A stretch of 64,000 nucleotides of DNA from Candidatus Blochmannia sp. SNP (lineage in GTDB: Bacteria; Pseudomonadota; Gammaproteobacteria; Enterobacterales; Enterobacteriaceae). The DNA is taken from NCBI RefSeq assembly GCF_036549215.1, contig NZ_CP144371.1, forward strand, positions 434,001 through 498,000. Direction: 5' to 3'. The notes below the pieces were generated by a model that did not search any database, was not told the origin of the DNA, and worked only from the letters and a program-made list of their open reading frames with translations. Shown in pieces: positions 31,418 to 40,673 of this stretch (position 1 is its first letter; each line of letters begins with the position of its first letter). The position numbers and the translations under genes were made by a program.

Positions 31418-32719
31418 GTGAATAATTTTATTAAATTAGCTCCTATCAAGAAAGTACAGGGAAGCGTTTATCTTCCTGGTTCTAAAAGTATATCAAATCG
31501 AGCGTTATTATTGGCAGCTCAATCTGTAGGTACTACTCAATTAGCTAATTTGTTGGATAGTGATGATGTACGTTGTATGTTAGATGCGTTACGTGATCTA
31601 GGGGTAGTGTATCGTCTTTCAAATGATAGAAAACATTGTGAAATTAATGGTATTGGCGGCCCGCTGCAATCAAAAAGTAATAACCAATTGATTTTATCTT
31701 TGGGTAATGCTGGAACTGCTATGAGACCTCTTATTGCAGCATTGTCTATAAAACCACAGAATGTTATTCTTACTGGTTATCCTCGTATGAAAGATAGGCC
31801 TATTTTGCATTTAGTAGACGCTTTAAGACAAGGAGGAGCTAATATTGATTATATGGAGCGTGATAATTATCCTCCGGTACGTTTATATGGAGGGTATGAT
31901 GGAGGTGAAATTTCTATTCAAGGAAATATTTCTAGTCAATTTTTGTCGTCTATTCTTATGATGGCTCCATTAGCTCCTCGAGATACTTATCTTAAGGTAA
32001 AAGGAGTATTAGTATCCAGACCATATATTGATATTACTTTGTCTCTTATGAAAAACTTTGGGATCGATATAGAGCATGATGAAAATTACCGTATTTTTTA
32101 TTGTAAAGGAAATTCGGTATATCAATCACCTGGGCATTATTTAGTGGAGGGAGATGCCTCGAGCGCTTCTTATTTTTTGGCAGCTTCAGCTATCAGAGGA
32201 GGGACTGTTAGAGTTATAGGAGTTGGAAGACATAGCAAACAGGGAGACATTTATTTTGCTAATATATTAGAAAGGATGGGAGCAAAGATTTCGTGGAATG
32301 ATAATTATATAGAATGTAGTCGTGGATCTGATCTTAATGCCGTTGATTTAGATGTTAACGACATTCCTGATGCAGCAATGACCCTTGCTACTACTGCATT
32401 ATTTGTTAGTAATGGTCCTACAATATTACGTAATATTTACAATTGGAGAATTAAAGAAAGTGATCGACTGATTGCTATGGCTACTGAATTGAGGAAAATA
32501 GGAGCAAAAGTAGTGGAAGGTTATGATTATTTGAAAATAATTCCTCCAATTAAAATAAAATCGGCTTATATTAATACTTATGATGATCATCGTATAGCAA
32601 TGTGTTTTTCTTTAGCAGCATTATCAGATGTTTCTATAGTAATTAATAATCCTCAATGTACATATAAAACTTTTCCTAATTTTTTTATACAATTATCTAG
32701 TATAAGTGTATTGCAGTAA
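31418..32719 (+). CDS. aroA: AroA, 5-enolpyruvylshikimate-3-phosphate synthase
   Basis: AroA is the sixth step of the shikimate pathway, leading to chorismate for aromatic amino acids and for PabC. It starts with GTG at 31418. The chain has 433 aa (E. coli 427). Key motifs are [16 protein letters not shown], the PEP-binding [21 protein letters not shown], and [14 protein letters not shown] near the end. Aromatic amino acid supply is a common host-feeding role in ant endosymbionts. Confidence 0.98.
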   Translation: MNNFIKLAPIKKVQGSVYLPGSKSISNRALLLAAQSVGTTQLANLLDSDDVRCMLDALRDLGVVYRLSNDRKHCEINGIGGPLQSKSNNQLILSLGNAGTAMRPLIAALSIKPQNVILTGYPRMKDRPILHLVDALRQGGANIDYMERDNYPPVRLYGGYDGGEISIQGNISSQFLSSILMMAPLAPRDTYLKVKGVLVSRPYIDITLSLMKNFGIDIEHDENYRIFYCKGNSVYQSPGHYLVEGDASSASYFLAASAIRGGTVRVIGVGRHSKQGDIYFANILERMGAKISWNDNYIECSRGSDLNAVDLDVNDIPDAAMTLATTALFVSNGPTILRNIYNWRIKESDRLIAMATELRKIGAKVVEGYDYLKIIPPIKIKSAYINTYDDHRIAMCFSLAALSDVSIVINNPQCTYKTFPNFFIQLSSISVLQ

Positions 32720-32854
32720 CATTTTATATGGTGTGCGATGCGTATACGTAAATATATGTTATATATGTAAAGATTTATGATTGTTAAGTTTTATTAATAT
32801 ATGTGAAATGTAATTTAATTACAATGAATATTGTTCGCTATAAGGAGATCATGT

Positions 32855-33574
32855 GTGAACAACATATTCCCGGTTATTACTATTGATGGACCAAGCGGAG
32901 TAGGTAAAGGAACCTTATCTAGAAGGTTGGCAAAAATTCTTGGATGGAATCTATTAGATTCAGGAGTTATTTATCGAGTTTTAGCGTTAGTAGCTTTAGA
33001 AAATAAGATTAATATTAATCATGAAGAAAAAATAGCAGCACTTGTAGATACTATACAAATAGCTTTTATAAATGGTAAAAATAGGTTTGTAATATTATTT
33101 AATGGTAAGGAAGTTAAAAAAAATATTTTTACAGAAAATATAGGAAATTGTGCATCTAAAATTGCTACTTTTTCTCAAGTACGTGAAAATTTGTTGATAT
33201 ATCAACGTACATTTTGTAAGCGTCCAGGACTTGTTGCTGATGGACGTGATATGGGGACAGTGGTATTTCCTAATGCAGAGTTAAAAATTTTCCTTTATGC
33301 TTCTTTTAAAGAAAGAAGGAGCCGTAGGTTACATCAGTTGCATAAAAAAAGTTTTAGTGTTAATTTTAGAAGTTTATTATCACAAATAAAAGAACGAGAC
33401 GAACGTGACTATAATCGAAAATTAGCACCGTTGATTCCCGCAATTGGTTCATTGATGTTAGATTCAACTCATTTATCTGCAGAAGAAGTAAAAGCTAAAG
33501 TACTTATGTATATTAGAGAGAGTCTAGTATTATCAGCAACAGTGCTATATAATACCACTCATAATCAAGGATAG
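32855..33574 (+). CDS. cmk: Cmk, cytidylate kinase
   Basis: Cmk phosphorylates CMP and dCMP. The start is GTG at 32855, with AAGGAG at 32842-32847 seven bases before; the frame open from 32831 (TTG) precedes that site and is rejected. P-loop [23 protein letters not shown], and [14 protein letters not shown] are the family blocks. The length is about 239 aa (E. coli 227). It precedes rpsA as in E. coli. Confidence 0.96.
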   Translation: MNNIFPVITIDGPSGVGKGTLSRRLAKILGWNLLDSGVIYRVLALVALENKININHEEKIAALVDTIQIAFINGKNRFVILFNGKEVKKNIFTENIGNCASKIATFSQVRENLLIYQRTFCKRPGLVADGRDMGTVVFPNAELKIFLYASFKERRSRRLHQLHKKSFSVNFRSLLSQIKERDERDYNRKLAPLIPAIGSLMLDSTHLSAEEVKAKVLMYIRESLVLSATVLYNTTHNQG

Positions 33575-33649
33575 TGATGAGATATTTGTTATAACGTCAT
33601 CAAGCATGGATATATGATGGATGTTAATTAAAAATTGAAGATTATAAAG

Positions 33650-35341
33650 ATGACAGAATCATTTGCTCAGTTATTTGAAGAATCTTTAAAAAAAATAGAA
33701 ACCTGTCCTGGATCTATTGTTCATGGGGTTGTAGTTTCGATTTTTAAAGATATTGTGTTGGTCGATGCAGGATTGAAATCGGAATCTGCTATTCCTATTG
33801 ATCAATTTTATAATTCTCAAGGAGAATTAGAAGTTTCAGTTGGTGATCATGTTGATGTTACATTGGATTCGGTAGAAAATGGATTTGGAGAAACTGTGTT
33901 GTCTCGTGAAAAAGCTAAACGTTATGAGTCTTGGTTATTATTAGAACAAGCATATCAAGAAATGACTACCGTTACGGGTATTATTAACGGTAAAGTAAAA
34001 GGAGGGTTTACTGTTGAAGTAAATGGAGTACGTGCCTTCTTACCTGGTTCTTTAGTAGATGTTAAACCAATACGTGATGCTTCATTTTTAGAAGGACAAG
34101 AGTTTGAATTTAAAGTAATTAAATTAGATCATAAACGTAATAATGTTGTAGTATCTCGTCGTGCTGTGATTGAATCTGAAAATAGTGTTGAACGTGATCA
34201 ATTATTAAATAAATTGCATGAAGGAATAGAAATTAAAGGAATAGTTAAAAATTTAACCGATTATGGTGCTTTTATTGACTTAGGAGGGGTAGATGGATTA
34301 TTACATATTACTGATATGGCGTGGAAACGCGTTAAACATCCTAGCGATATAGTAAATGTTGGAGATGAAATTATTGTCAAGGTATTAAAATTTGATCGAG
34401 AACGAATTCGTGTATCTTTAGGCTTGAAGCAATTAAGCGAAGATCCATGGACTGCAATTATTAAACGTTATCAAGAAGGAAATAAATTGACAGGAAGAGT
34501 AACGAATTTAACTGATTATGGGTGTTTTATTGAAATTGAGGGCGGAGTAGAAGGATTAGTGCATGTGTCTGAAATGGATTGGACTAATAAAAACATTCAT
34601 CCTTCTAAAGTAGTAACAATAGGGGAATCTGTTGAAGTAATAGTGTTAAATATTGATGAGGAGCGTCGAAGAATTTCTTTGGGATTAAAACAATGTAAAG
34701 TTAATCCATGGCAGAAATTTTCAGATCTATATAATAGAGGTGATCGAGTTATGGGGAGAATAAAATCGATTACTGATTTTGGTATTTTTATAGGATTAGA
34801 AGGAGGTATTGACGGCTTAGTTCATCTTTCTGATATCTCTTGGTATTTATCAAATGAAGAAGCTGTAAATAAGTATAAAAAAGGCGATGAAATAATGGCT
34901 GTGGTTCTACAAGTAGATTCTGAACGGGAACGTATTTCTTTAGGTATTAAACAATTAACAGAAGATCCTTTAAATATCTATTTGGCTGCTTATAAAAAAG
35001 GGAGCATAGTGTCTGGAAGAATAATTTCTATAGATGAAAAAGGGATCACTGTAACATTGGGTGATGGCGCTGTAACTGGTTATTTATGTATGACTGATGT
35101 ATCACATAATAAGTCAATTGATAAGAGAATGTATATGTCATTACATGTAGGAAATGATATACAAGCGATATTAGATGGAGTAGATCGAAAAACTAGAATA
35201 GTTACTTTATCTGAATATAAGATGCGTGATGTAAATAAACAATCAGAAATAAGCATTGTTGAAAATCATAGCAAAGAGAAAGATAAAAATTTTTCTAATG
35301 TTATGGTAGAGGCATTTAAAGCAGCCACTAAAAGTGAATGA
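33650..35341 (+). CDS. rpsA: RpsA, 30S ribosomal protein S1
   Basis: S1 helps mRNA bind the small subunit. The ATG at 33650 gives [13 protein letters not shown] as in E. coli; length 563 aa (E. coli 557). Six S1 repeats can be followed, with domains 3-5 most conserved ([62 protein letters not shown]). The sixth repeat is more diverged, but the C-terminus [10 protein letters not shown] matches. In E. coli ihfB follows; it is missing here. Confidence 0.98.
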   Translation: MTESFAQLFEESLKKIETCPGSIVHGVVVSIFKDIVLVDAGLKSESAIPIDQFYNSQGELEVSVGDHVDVTLDSVENGFGETVLSREKAKRYESWLLLEQAYQEMTTVTGIINGKVKGGFTVEVNGVRAFLPGSLVDVKPIRDASFLEGQEFEFKVIKLDHKRNNVVVSRRAVIESENSVERDQLLNKLHEGIEIKGIVKNLTDYGAFIDLGGVDGLLHITDMAWKRVKHPSDIVNVGDEIIVKVLKFDRERIRVSLGLKQLSEDPWTAIIKRYQEGNKLTGRVTNLTDYGCFIEIEGGVEGLVHVSEMDWTNKNIHPSKVVTIGESVEVIVLNIDEERRRISLGLKQCKVNPWQKFSDLYNRGDRVMGRIKSITDFGIFIGLEGGIDGLVHLSDISWYLSNEEAVNKYKKGDEIMAVVLQVDSERERISLGIKQLTEDPLNIYLAAYKKGSIVSGRIISIDEKGITVTLGDGAVTGYLCMTDVSHNKSIDKRMYMSLHVGNDIQAILDGVDRKTRIVTLSEYKMRDVNKQSEISIVENHSKEKDKNFSNVMVEAFKAATKSE

Positions 35342-35665
35342 CTATTGTATTGTTGTTAGCTTTATATATATGTTAGTTTATTGATATGTTACATTAAGGA
35401 GTATGTAAGTACATCATACATATAAAAAATAAATGAAAATTGTAGTTATATATATGTTTTATGTATGATTAAAGTAAAAATGTTTAATGGGAAGTAATAA
35501 ATGTGAATAGATATAGTAGTGTTTATGTTTTAACATGGTGTATTTCGTAAGAGTTTGTACTGAAGGTATTTAATAAGTTTTAAATTGTGCTGTATCTATA
35601 GTTGTGTTAAGTAATATTTGTCCGTATGTTTTAGTAAAAAATAAACTCTGGTTTCAGGGATACAA
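35342..35665. other. Spacer in the ihfB slot
   Basis: These 324 bases between rpsA and msbA hold no gene. E. coli has ihfB and ycaI here. No fragment of the HU/IHF fold (the PGR motif arm) can be read in any frame. Confidence 0.65.
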
Positions 35666-37417
35666 ATGTCGCAGTACAATAAAAATTATTCTTCTACTTG
35701 GAAGACTTTTCGTCGTCTTTGGCCAATAATTTTTCCTTTTAGGGTAGGGCTAGTTGTTGCGACTGTTACTTTAATTTTAAACGCAACAAGTGATGCTTTA
35801 ATGTTAGCTTTATTGAAACCTTTACTTGATGATGGATTTGGAAGAGCTAATAGAGATGTATTTGTATGGATGCCATTAGCTTTAGTTGGATTAATGGGCA
35901 TTCGTGGGTTTAGTGGATTTGCATCTACTTATTGTATGTCTTGGGTATCTGGAAAAGTGGTAATGCAGATGAGACGTGCATTATTTAAGCATATCATGAA
36001 TATGCCGGTCTCTTTTTTTGTAAAACAATCTACTGGTACGTTGGTGTCTAGGATTACTTATGATTCTGATCAAGTTGCTTCTTCTTCTTCTGGAGCTTTA
36101 ATTACTGTTATTCGAGAAGGGGCATCTATTATTGGTTTATGTATCATGATGTTTTATTATAGTTGGCAATTATCATTAATTTTGGTATTAATTGCTCCAA
36201 TAGTATCTATTACTATTAAATTCGTTTCTTATAGATTTAGAGCAATCAGTAAAAAGATGCAGAGCGCTATGGGTCAATTAACTAGCAGCGCTGAACAAAT
36301 GCTTAAAGGACATAAAGAAGTGTTAGTGTTTGGAGGACAACATACAGAAAAAGATAGATTTAATCATGTAAGTAATTGTATGAGACAACAAAGTATGAAG
36401 ATGGTACAGACTTCGTCTATTTTTGATCCACTGATCCAATTTGTTGCATCATTAGCATTAGCGTGTGTACTGTATGCAGCTAGTATTCCAAGTGTTATGG
36501 AAATGCTTACTGCTGGAACGATTACTGTTATTTTTTCATCTATGATAGTTTTGATGAAGCCATTAAAATCTTTGACTAATGTTAGCGCTCAATTTCAGCG
36601 TGGAATGGCGGCTTGTCAAACCTTATTTTCCATCCTGGATTTAGAGACAGAAAAAGATCAAGGTATACTTAATATTAAACGAGTAAAGGGACATATTGTT
36701 TTTGAGAATGTTACTTTTTTTTATCCTGATAAAAGCACACCATCTCTTTATAACATTAATTTTACTATTGAAGCAGGAAAAACTGTTGCTTTGGTGGGGC
36801 GGTCTGGTTCTGGAAAATCTACTATCGTAAATTTGTTAACTCGTTTTTATGATATAGATAAAGGACGTATATTGCTCGATGGTTTTAACTTAAATGATTA
36901 TAAACTCTCTTCTTTACGTAATCAAATAGCTATAGTATCTCAACATGTTCATCTATTTAATGATACGATTGCTAATAATATAGCTTATGCACGTAAAAAT
37001 ATTTATTCTAGAGAATCCATTGAAACTGCAGCTAGTATGGCATGTGCTATGGATTTTATTTCTAAAATGAAAAATGGATTGGATACCATCATAGGAGAAA
37101 ATGGGATTTTGTTATCCAGCGGACAACGTCAACGTATTGCTATTGCACGTGCTTTGTTAAGAAATTGTCCAATTTTAATTTTTGATGAAGCTACTTCTGC
37201 TTTAGATTCTGCATCAGAGTATGTTATTTATAAATCACTTGATGCGTTAAAAAAAAATAGAACATCATTGGTTATAGCGCATCGTTTATCTACTATTGAA
37301 AATGCTGATGAAATATTGGTGATCGAAAATGGTTATATTATAGAACGTGGTGTGCATGAAGTTTTAATACGTCACCAAGGGATTTATGCTCAATTATATA
37401 GATTACAATTTTCTTAA
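35666..37417 (+). CDS. msbA: MsbA, lipid A-core flippase
   Basis: MsbA flips lipid A-core across the inner membrane using ATP. The 583 aa chain (E. coli 582) has a six-helix membrane domain over about residues 20-320 and an ATPase domain with Walker [10 protein letters not shown], Walker [12 protein letters not shown] and H-loop AHRLST. The signature reads LSSGQRQR rather than LSGGQRQR, a mild change in a normally invariant glycine. Its TAA overlaps the ATG of lpxK (TAATG), showing translational coupling. Confidence 0.97.
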   Translation: MSQYNKNYSSTWKTFRRLWPIIFPFRVGLVVATVTLILNATSDALMLALLKPLLDDGFGRANRDVFVWMPLALVGLMGIRGFSGFASTYCMSWVSGKVVMQMRRALFKHIMNMPVSFFVKQSTGTLVSRITYDSDQVASSSSGALITVIREGASIIGLCIMMFYYSWQLSLILVLIAPIVSITIKFVSYRFRAISKKMQSAMGQLTSSAEQMLKGHKEVLVFGGQHTEKDRFNHVSNCMRQQSMKMVQTSSIFDPLIQFVASLALACVLYAASIPSVMEMLTAGTITVIFSSMIVLMKPLKSLTNVSAQFQRGMAACQTLFSILDLETEKDQGILNIKRVKGHIVFENVTFFYPDKSTPSLYNINFTIEAGKTVALVGRSGSGKSTIVNLLTRFYDIDKGRILLDGFNLNDYKLSSLRNQIAIVSQHVHLFNDTIANNIAYARKNIYSRESIETAASMACAMDFISKMKNGLDTIIGENGILLSSGQRQRIAIARALLRNCPILIFDEATSALDSASEYVIYKSLDALKKNRTSLVIAHRLSTIENADEILVIENGYIIERGVHEVLIRHQGIYAQLYRLQFS

Positions 37418-38430
37418 TGTTTGCTTGTATTTGGTTTAGATCATCATTGTGTTATTTATTTTTGTTACCATTTTCTTGGTTGTATGGGTTAGTGAGTACG
37501 CTGAATCGTATTAGTTATCAGTATGGATGGCGTAAAGTATACAGATTTTCGGTGCCAATAGTAATTATAGGAAACGTAACAATTGGGGGAAATGGGAAAA
37601 CCCCAATGGTATTATGGTTAGTAGAACAATTACAACATCGTGGTTGGAAGGTTGGAGTTGTGTCACGGGGCTATAAAGGTAAATCGAATAATTATCCAAT
37701 TGTTATTGATATAAGTACTCGCAGTAATGAGTGCGGGGATGAACCTATGCTGATTTGGAAGCGTACTGGAGTTTTAGTAGCGGTCTCTCCAAAACGTGCT
37801 GATGCGGTTGCTGCGTTATTACGAATACAAAAATTAGATGTCATAATAAGTGATGATGGACTACAACATTATGCACTCTTTAGAGATATAGAATGGGTTG
37901 TAGTTAATAGTTTATTTCGATTTGGAAATGGTTGTTGGTTACCAGCAGGTCCTATGCGTGAGCGAACAAATAGGCTACATACAGTGCAAGCAATTATTTC
38001 AAATGGATCATCAAAAGAAGGTATACTTTCTGGAGAGGTATTAATGCAATTGTACCCTAGTGTTGTAATAAATATGTTAACAGGAGAAAGTAGATCTCTT
38101 AATTTTTTGAGTAATGTTGTGGCTATAGCAGGGATTGGATATCCTACACAGTTTTTTAGTACTTTACAAAATTATGGCGTTACTCCTGTTAGAACAGTTT
38201 CGTTTTCTGATCATCAGATATATTATGAAAAAATGCTAACGTCCTTGACTAAAAAAGATGAAATATTATTAATGACTGAAAAAGATGCAGTTAAATGCTT
38301 AGATTTTGCTCATAATAACTGGTGGTATGTACGTATGGAAGTTAAAATAAATAAAATAGATACAGATAATTTATTATGTGTGGTGGAAGATAAGATTAGG
38401 TGTTATAAAGATTTTAATTCCAACACATAG
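37417..38430 (+). CDS. lpxK: LpxK, tetraacyldisaccharide 4'-kinase
   Basis: LpxK adds the 4'-phosphate of lipid A. The 337 aa chain has an N-terminal membrane helix (LCYLFLLPFSWLYGLVS), then a P-loop GGNGKTP, and the blocks SRGYKG, CGDEPMLI and SDDGLQHY. It overlaps msbA by one base. The last coding bases, including the TAG stop, form one arm of a long perfect inverted repeat (38413-38432 with 38476-38495). Confidence 0.96.
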   Translation: MFACIWFRSSLCYLFLLPFSWLYGLVSTLNRISYQYGWRKVYRFSVPIVIIGNVTIGGNGKTPMVLWLVEQLQHRGWKVGVVSRGYKGKSNNYPIVIDISTRSNECGDEPMLIWKRTGVLVAVSPKRADAVAALLRIQKLDVIISDDGLQHYALFRDIEWVVVNSLFRFGNGCWLPAGPMRERTNRLHTVQAIISNGSSKEGILSGEVLMQLYPSVVINMLTGESRSLNFLSNVVAIAGIGYPTQFFSTLQNYGVTPVRTVSFSDHQIYYEKMLTSLTKKDEILLMTEKDAVKCLDFAHNNWWYVRMEVKINKIDTDNLLCVVEDKIRCYKDFNSNT

Positions 38431-38495
38431 TGTGAGGAGACCTTGATCATGTTGTTGGTACACGCCCATTATGGTCACTATGTGTTGGAATTAAA
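38413..38495. repeat. Perfect 20-bp inverted repeat starting in the lpxK stop region
   Basis: The arm 38413-38432 includes the last codons and the TAG of lpxK; its perfect inverted copy is at 38476-38495. The 43-base loop has unusually many G and C for a spacer here, and an inner ACC/GGT pair. No T-run follows on the plus strand. The layout resembles the palindrome at the purB stop. Confidence 0.92.
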
Positions 38496-38653
38496 CAAAT
38501 TTATTATATATTTATGATATAAAAATGTATTTGTTTATATAGTGGTATAAATTGTCGTAATGGAGTAAGTTATTTTGTATTTGTAGAATGAATTTATGTA
38601 ATAAAGATATGTAAAACGTGTGAAAAATTAATACTTGGCAGCTTCATTATATC

Positions 38654-38839
38654 ATGATGAGATATCGGTTATTAAGTATAATTGTATGTCCTATATGTTA
38701 TTCAAAATTATATTTTGATTTAAAACAAAAAGAGTTAATTTGTAATGTTGATAATTTAGCTTTTCCGATTCGAAAAGGGATTCCAGTTCTTTTAAAAAAA
38801 GATGCTCGTGATATTATGTCACAAAAGGATCAAAAATGA
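38654..38839 (+). CDS. ycaR: YcaR, small Trm112-like zinc-ribbon protein
   Basis: YcaR is a 61 aa protein of the UPF0434/Trm112 family. It starts MMRYRLLSIIVCPIC and ends in KKDARDIM; the CPxC pair and a third cysteine in ELIC are present, with GIPVLL conserved. Its precise role is not established. It overlaps kdsB by four bases (ATGA), as in E. coli where the two genes are also coupled; ycaQ is missing. Confidence 0.93.
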   Translation: MMRYRLLSIIVCPICYSKLYFDLKQKELICNVDNLAFPIRKGIPVLLKKDARDIMSQKDQK

Positions 38840-39603
38840 ATTTTGTAGTAATTATACCTGTCCGATTGTTTTCGACACGTTTTCCAGGGAAAGCTTTAGC
38901 AGATATTCACGGAAAACCTATGATTGTTCGTGTTATGGAAAAAGCTTTAGATTCTGGGGCTGATAAAGTAATCATCGCTACTGATAGTGTTCTTATAGCA
39001 CAAGCAGTTGAATCGGAACAATCTGAAGTAGAAGTATATTTAACGCGTTCTGATCATCAGTCAGGCACTGAGCGTCTCGCAGAGGTAGCTGTTAATTATA
39101 AATTCCCAGACAATCAAATTATTGTGCATCTTCAAGGTGATGAACCTCTAATTTCCCCTGTTATGATTCGTCAAGTTGCTAATACTTTAGATTCAGTTAG
39201 ACTGACTACTGGTATGGCGACTTTAGCAACATCGTTGAATTCTTTAGAAGAAGCATGTGATGTTAATGTCGTTAAGGTTGTTATAAACATGAATAATAAT
39301 GCTCTTTATTTTTCTCGTTCTATGATTCCCTGGAATCAGGGGTACTTTGATAATTATCCAGATAGTAGGACGTCTAAAATTTTATTACGTCATATTGGTA
39401 TTTATTCATATCAAGTTAATTTTTTGCATCATTATATTGCATGGACTAAAAGTCCTTTGGAACAGCTTGAACAACTTGAACAACTTAGAGTACTATGGCA
39501 TGGAGAAACAATATATGTATCTGTAATTGATAATGTGTTTAATATTAGTGTGGATACTCCAGAATCATTGAGACGTGTGAATACGTTATTTAGAAATAAA
39601 TAA
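38836..39603 (+). CDS. kdsB: KdsB, CMP-KDO synthetase
   Basis: KdsB activates KDO as CMP-KDO for the LPS inner core. The 255 aa chain carries IPVRLFSTRFPGKAL, the NTP-binding start, plus LQGDEPLI and GIYSYQVNFL. Near the C-terminus a 9-base repeat encodes LEQLEQLEQL where E. coli has LEHIEMLEQL. With msbA and lpxK it shows that the organism makes lipid A with KDO. Confidence 0.97.
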   Translation: MNFVVIIPVRLFSTRFPGKALADIHGKPMIVRVMEKALDSGADKVIIATDSVLIAQAVESEQSEVEVYLTRSDHQSGTERLAEVAVNYKFPDNQIIVHLQGDEPLISPVMIRQVANTLDSVRLTTGMATLATSLNSLEEACDVNVVKVVINMNNNALYFSRSMIPWNQGYFDNYPDSRTSKILLRHIGIYSYQVNFLHHYIAWTKSPLEQLEQLEQLRVLWHGETIYVSVIDNVFNISVDTPESLRRVNTLFRNK

Positions 39604-39934
39604 ACTTCATGATAATTAGCAATAATATTGTTGTGTATTCACTATATAATAAGATATGTTTTAAATTATTAATGCTATAGGTAAATGTTTTAAGTGTTTT
39701 ATTTATTATGTTTGTTTTTATATTATTACTAATATCTTAGTTAAGAAGTAATACTATTAATAATAACAAATATAAAGATATATATTTTCAATGTAGCATT
39801 AGATTTGATGAAATATATGAGTAGTCTTTATTAATTATAATGTTAAAAAATATTAAATATTATATAATATTTTATTATTAAAAAATTATTAATGTGTTCA
39901 TGTACATTAGTATGGAGTATAAAAAAAATAAATC
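39604..39934. other. Spacer between kdsB and ubiX
   Basis: These 331 bases have no supported gene. kdsB and ubiX are far apart in E. coli, so this is a rearrangement junction relative to that order. An 18-base A/T palindrome lies at 39855-39872. Confidence 0.55.
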
Positions 39935-40516
39935 ATGCAGCAACAATTACGTTTGGTGGTGGGAATATCAGGCGCATCTGGAGGAATTTATGGGATTCGC
40001 GCGTTAATTATGTTAAAAAAATGTAATCTAAATGTAGAATCTCATCTTATTGTTACTCGAAATGCATTGATTACATTACAGCAAGAACTAAAGATGAATA
40101 AACAAGCTATATATGAATTAGCAGATGTTGTTCATTTTCCACAAGATATGGGAGCATCAGTTGCTAGTGGATCATATCCAACTTTAGGTATGTTAATTGC
40201 TCCATGTTCTATAAAGACTATGTCAGAAATTAGTTCGGGAATGACGTCATCATTGATTAGTCGTGTTGCAGATGTAACGTTAAAAGAAAAGCGTAGATTA
40301 GTATTAATGATTAGGGAAAGCCCATTACATTTGGGACATTTACGTACAATGGTTAAATTAACAGAATTTGGAGCAGTAATTATGCCACCTGTTCCTGCAT
40401 ATTATGTACATCCAAGAACTATAGATGATATTGTGTGCTACACTGTGGCAAGAGCTCTAAATTTATTTGGAATTTATACTAAAATTTCTTCTATTTGGTT
40501 AGGAATCAAGAATTAA
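39935..40516 (+). CDS. ubiX: UbiX, flavin prenyltransferase
   Basis: UbiX makes prenylated FMN, the cofactor of the UbiD decarboxylase in ubiquinone synthesis. The 193 aa chain has GISGASGGIYG (FMN site), SHLIVTRNA, APCSIKTMSEISSG and the LVLMIRESPLHLGHL block. The start at 39935 fits the family. UbiD is not in this window. It converges with the large surface-protein gene; a 9-base inverted repeat (40511-40519 with 40541-40549) sits at its stop. Confidence 0.95.
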   Translation: MQQQLRLVVGISGASGGIYGIRALIMLKKCNLNVESHLIVTRNALITLQQELKMNKQAIYELADVVHFPQDMGASVASGSYPTLGMLIAPCSIKTMSEISSGMTSSLISRVADVTLKEKRRLVLMIRESPLHLGHLRTMVKLTEFGAVIMPPVPAYYVHPRTIDDIVCYTVARALNLFGIYTKISSIWLGIKN

Positions 40517-40673
40517 AATCATAATAATCTTCTTTTTATAATTTTAATTGAATATTGTCAATATGTAAATAATAGATGTTAATAACTTTTTTACGATACT
40601 AACTAATAATTTAGGTTTAAAGTTTTTAAAAATAAAATCAGTTTAATAATTTTTAATTTATAACGTATCGATT

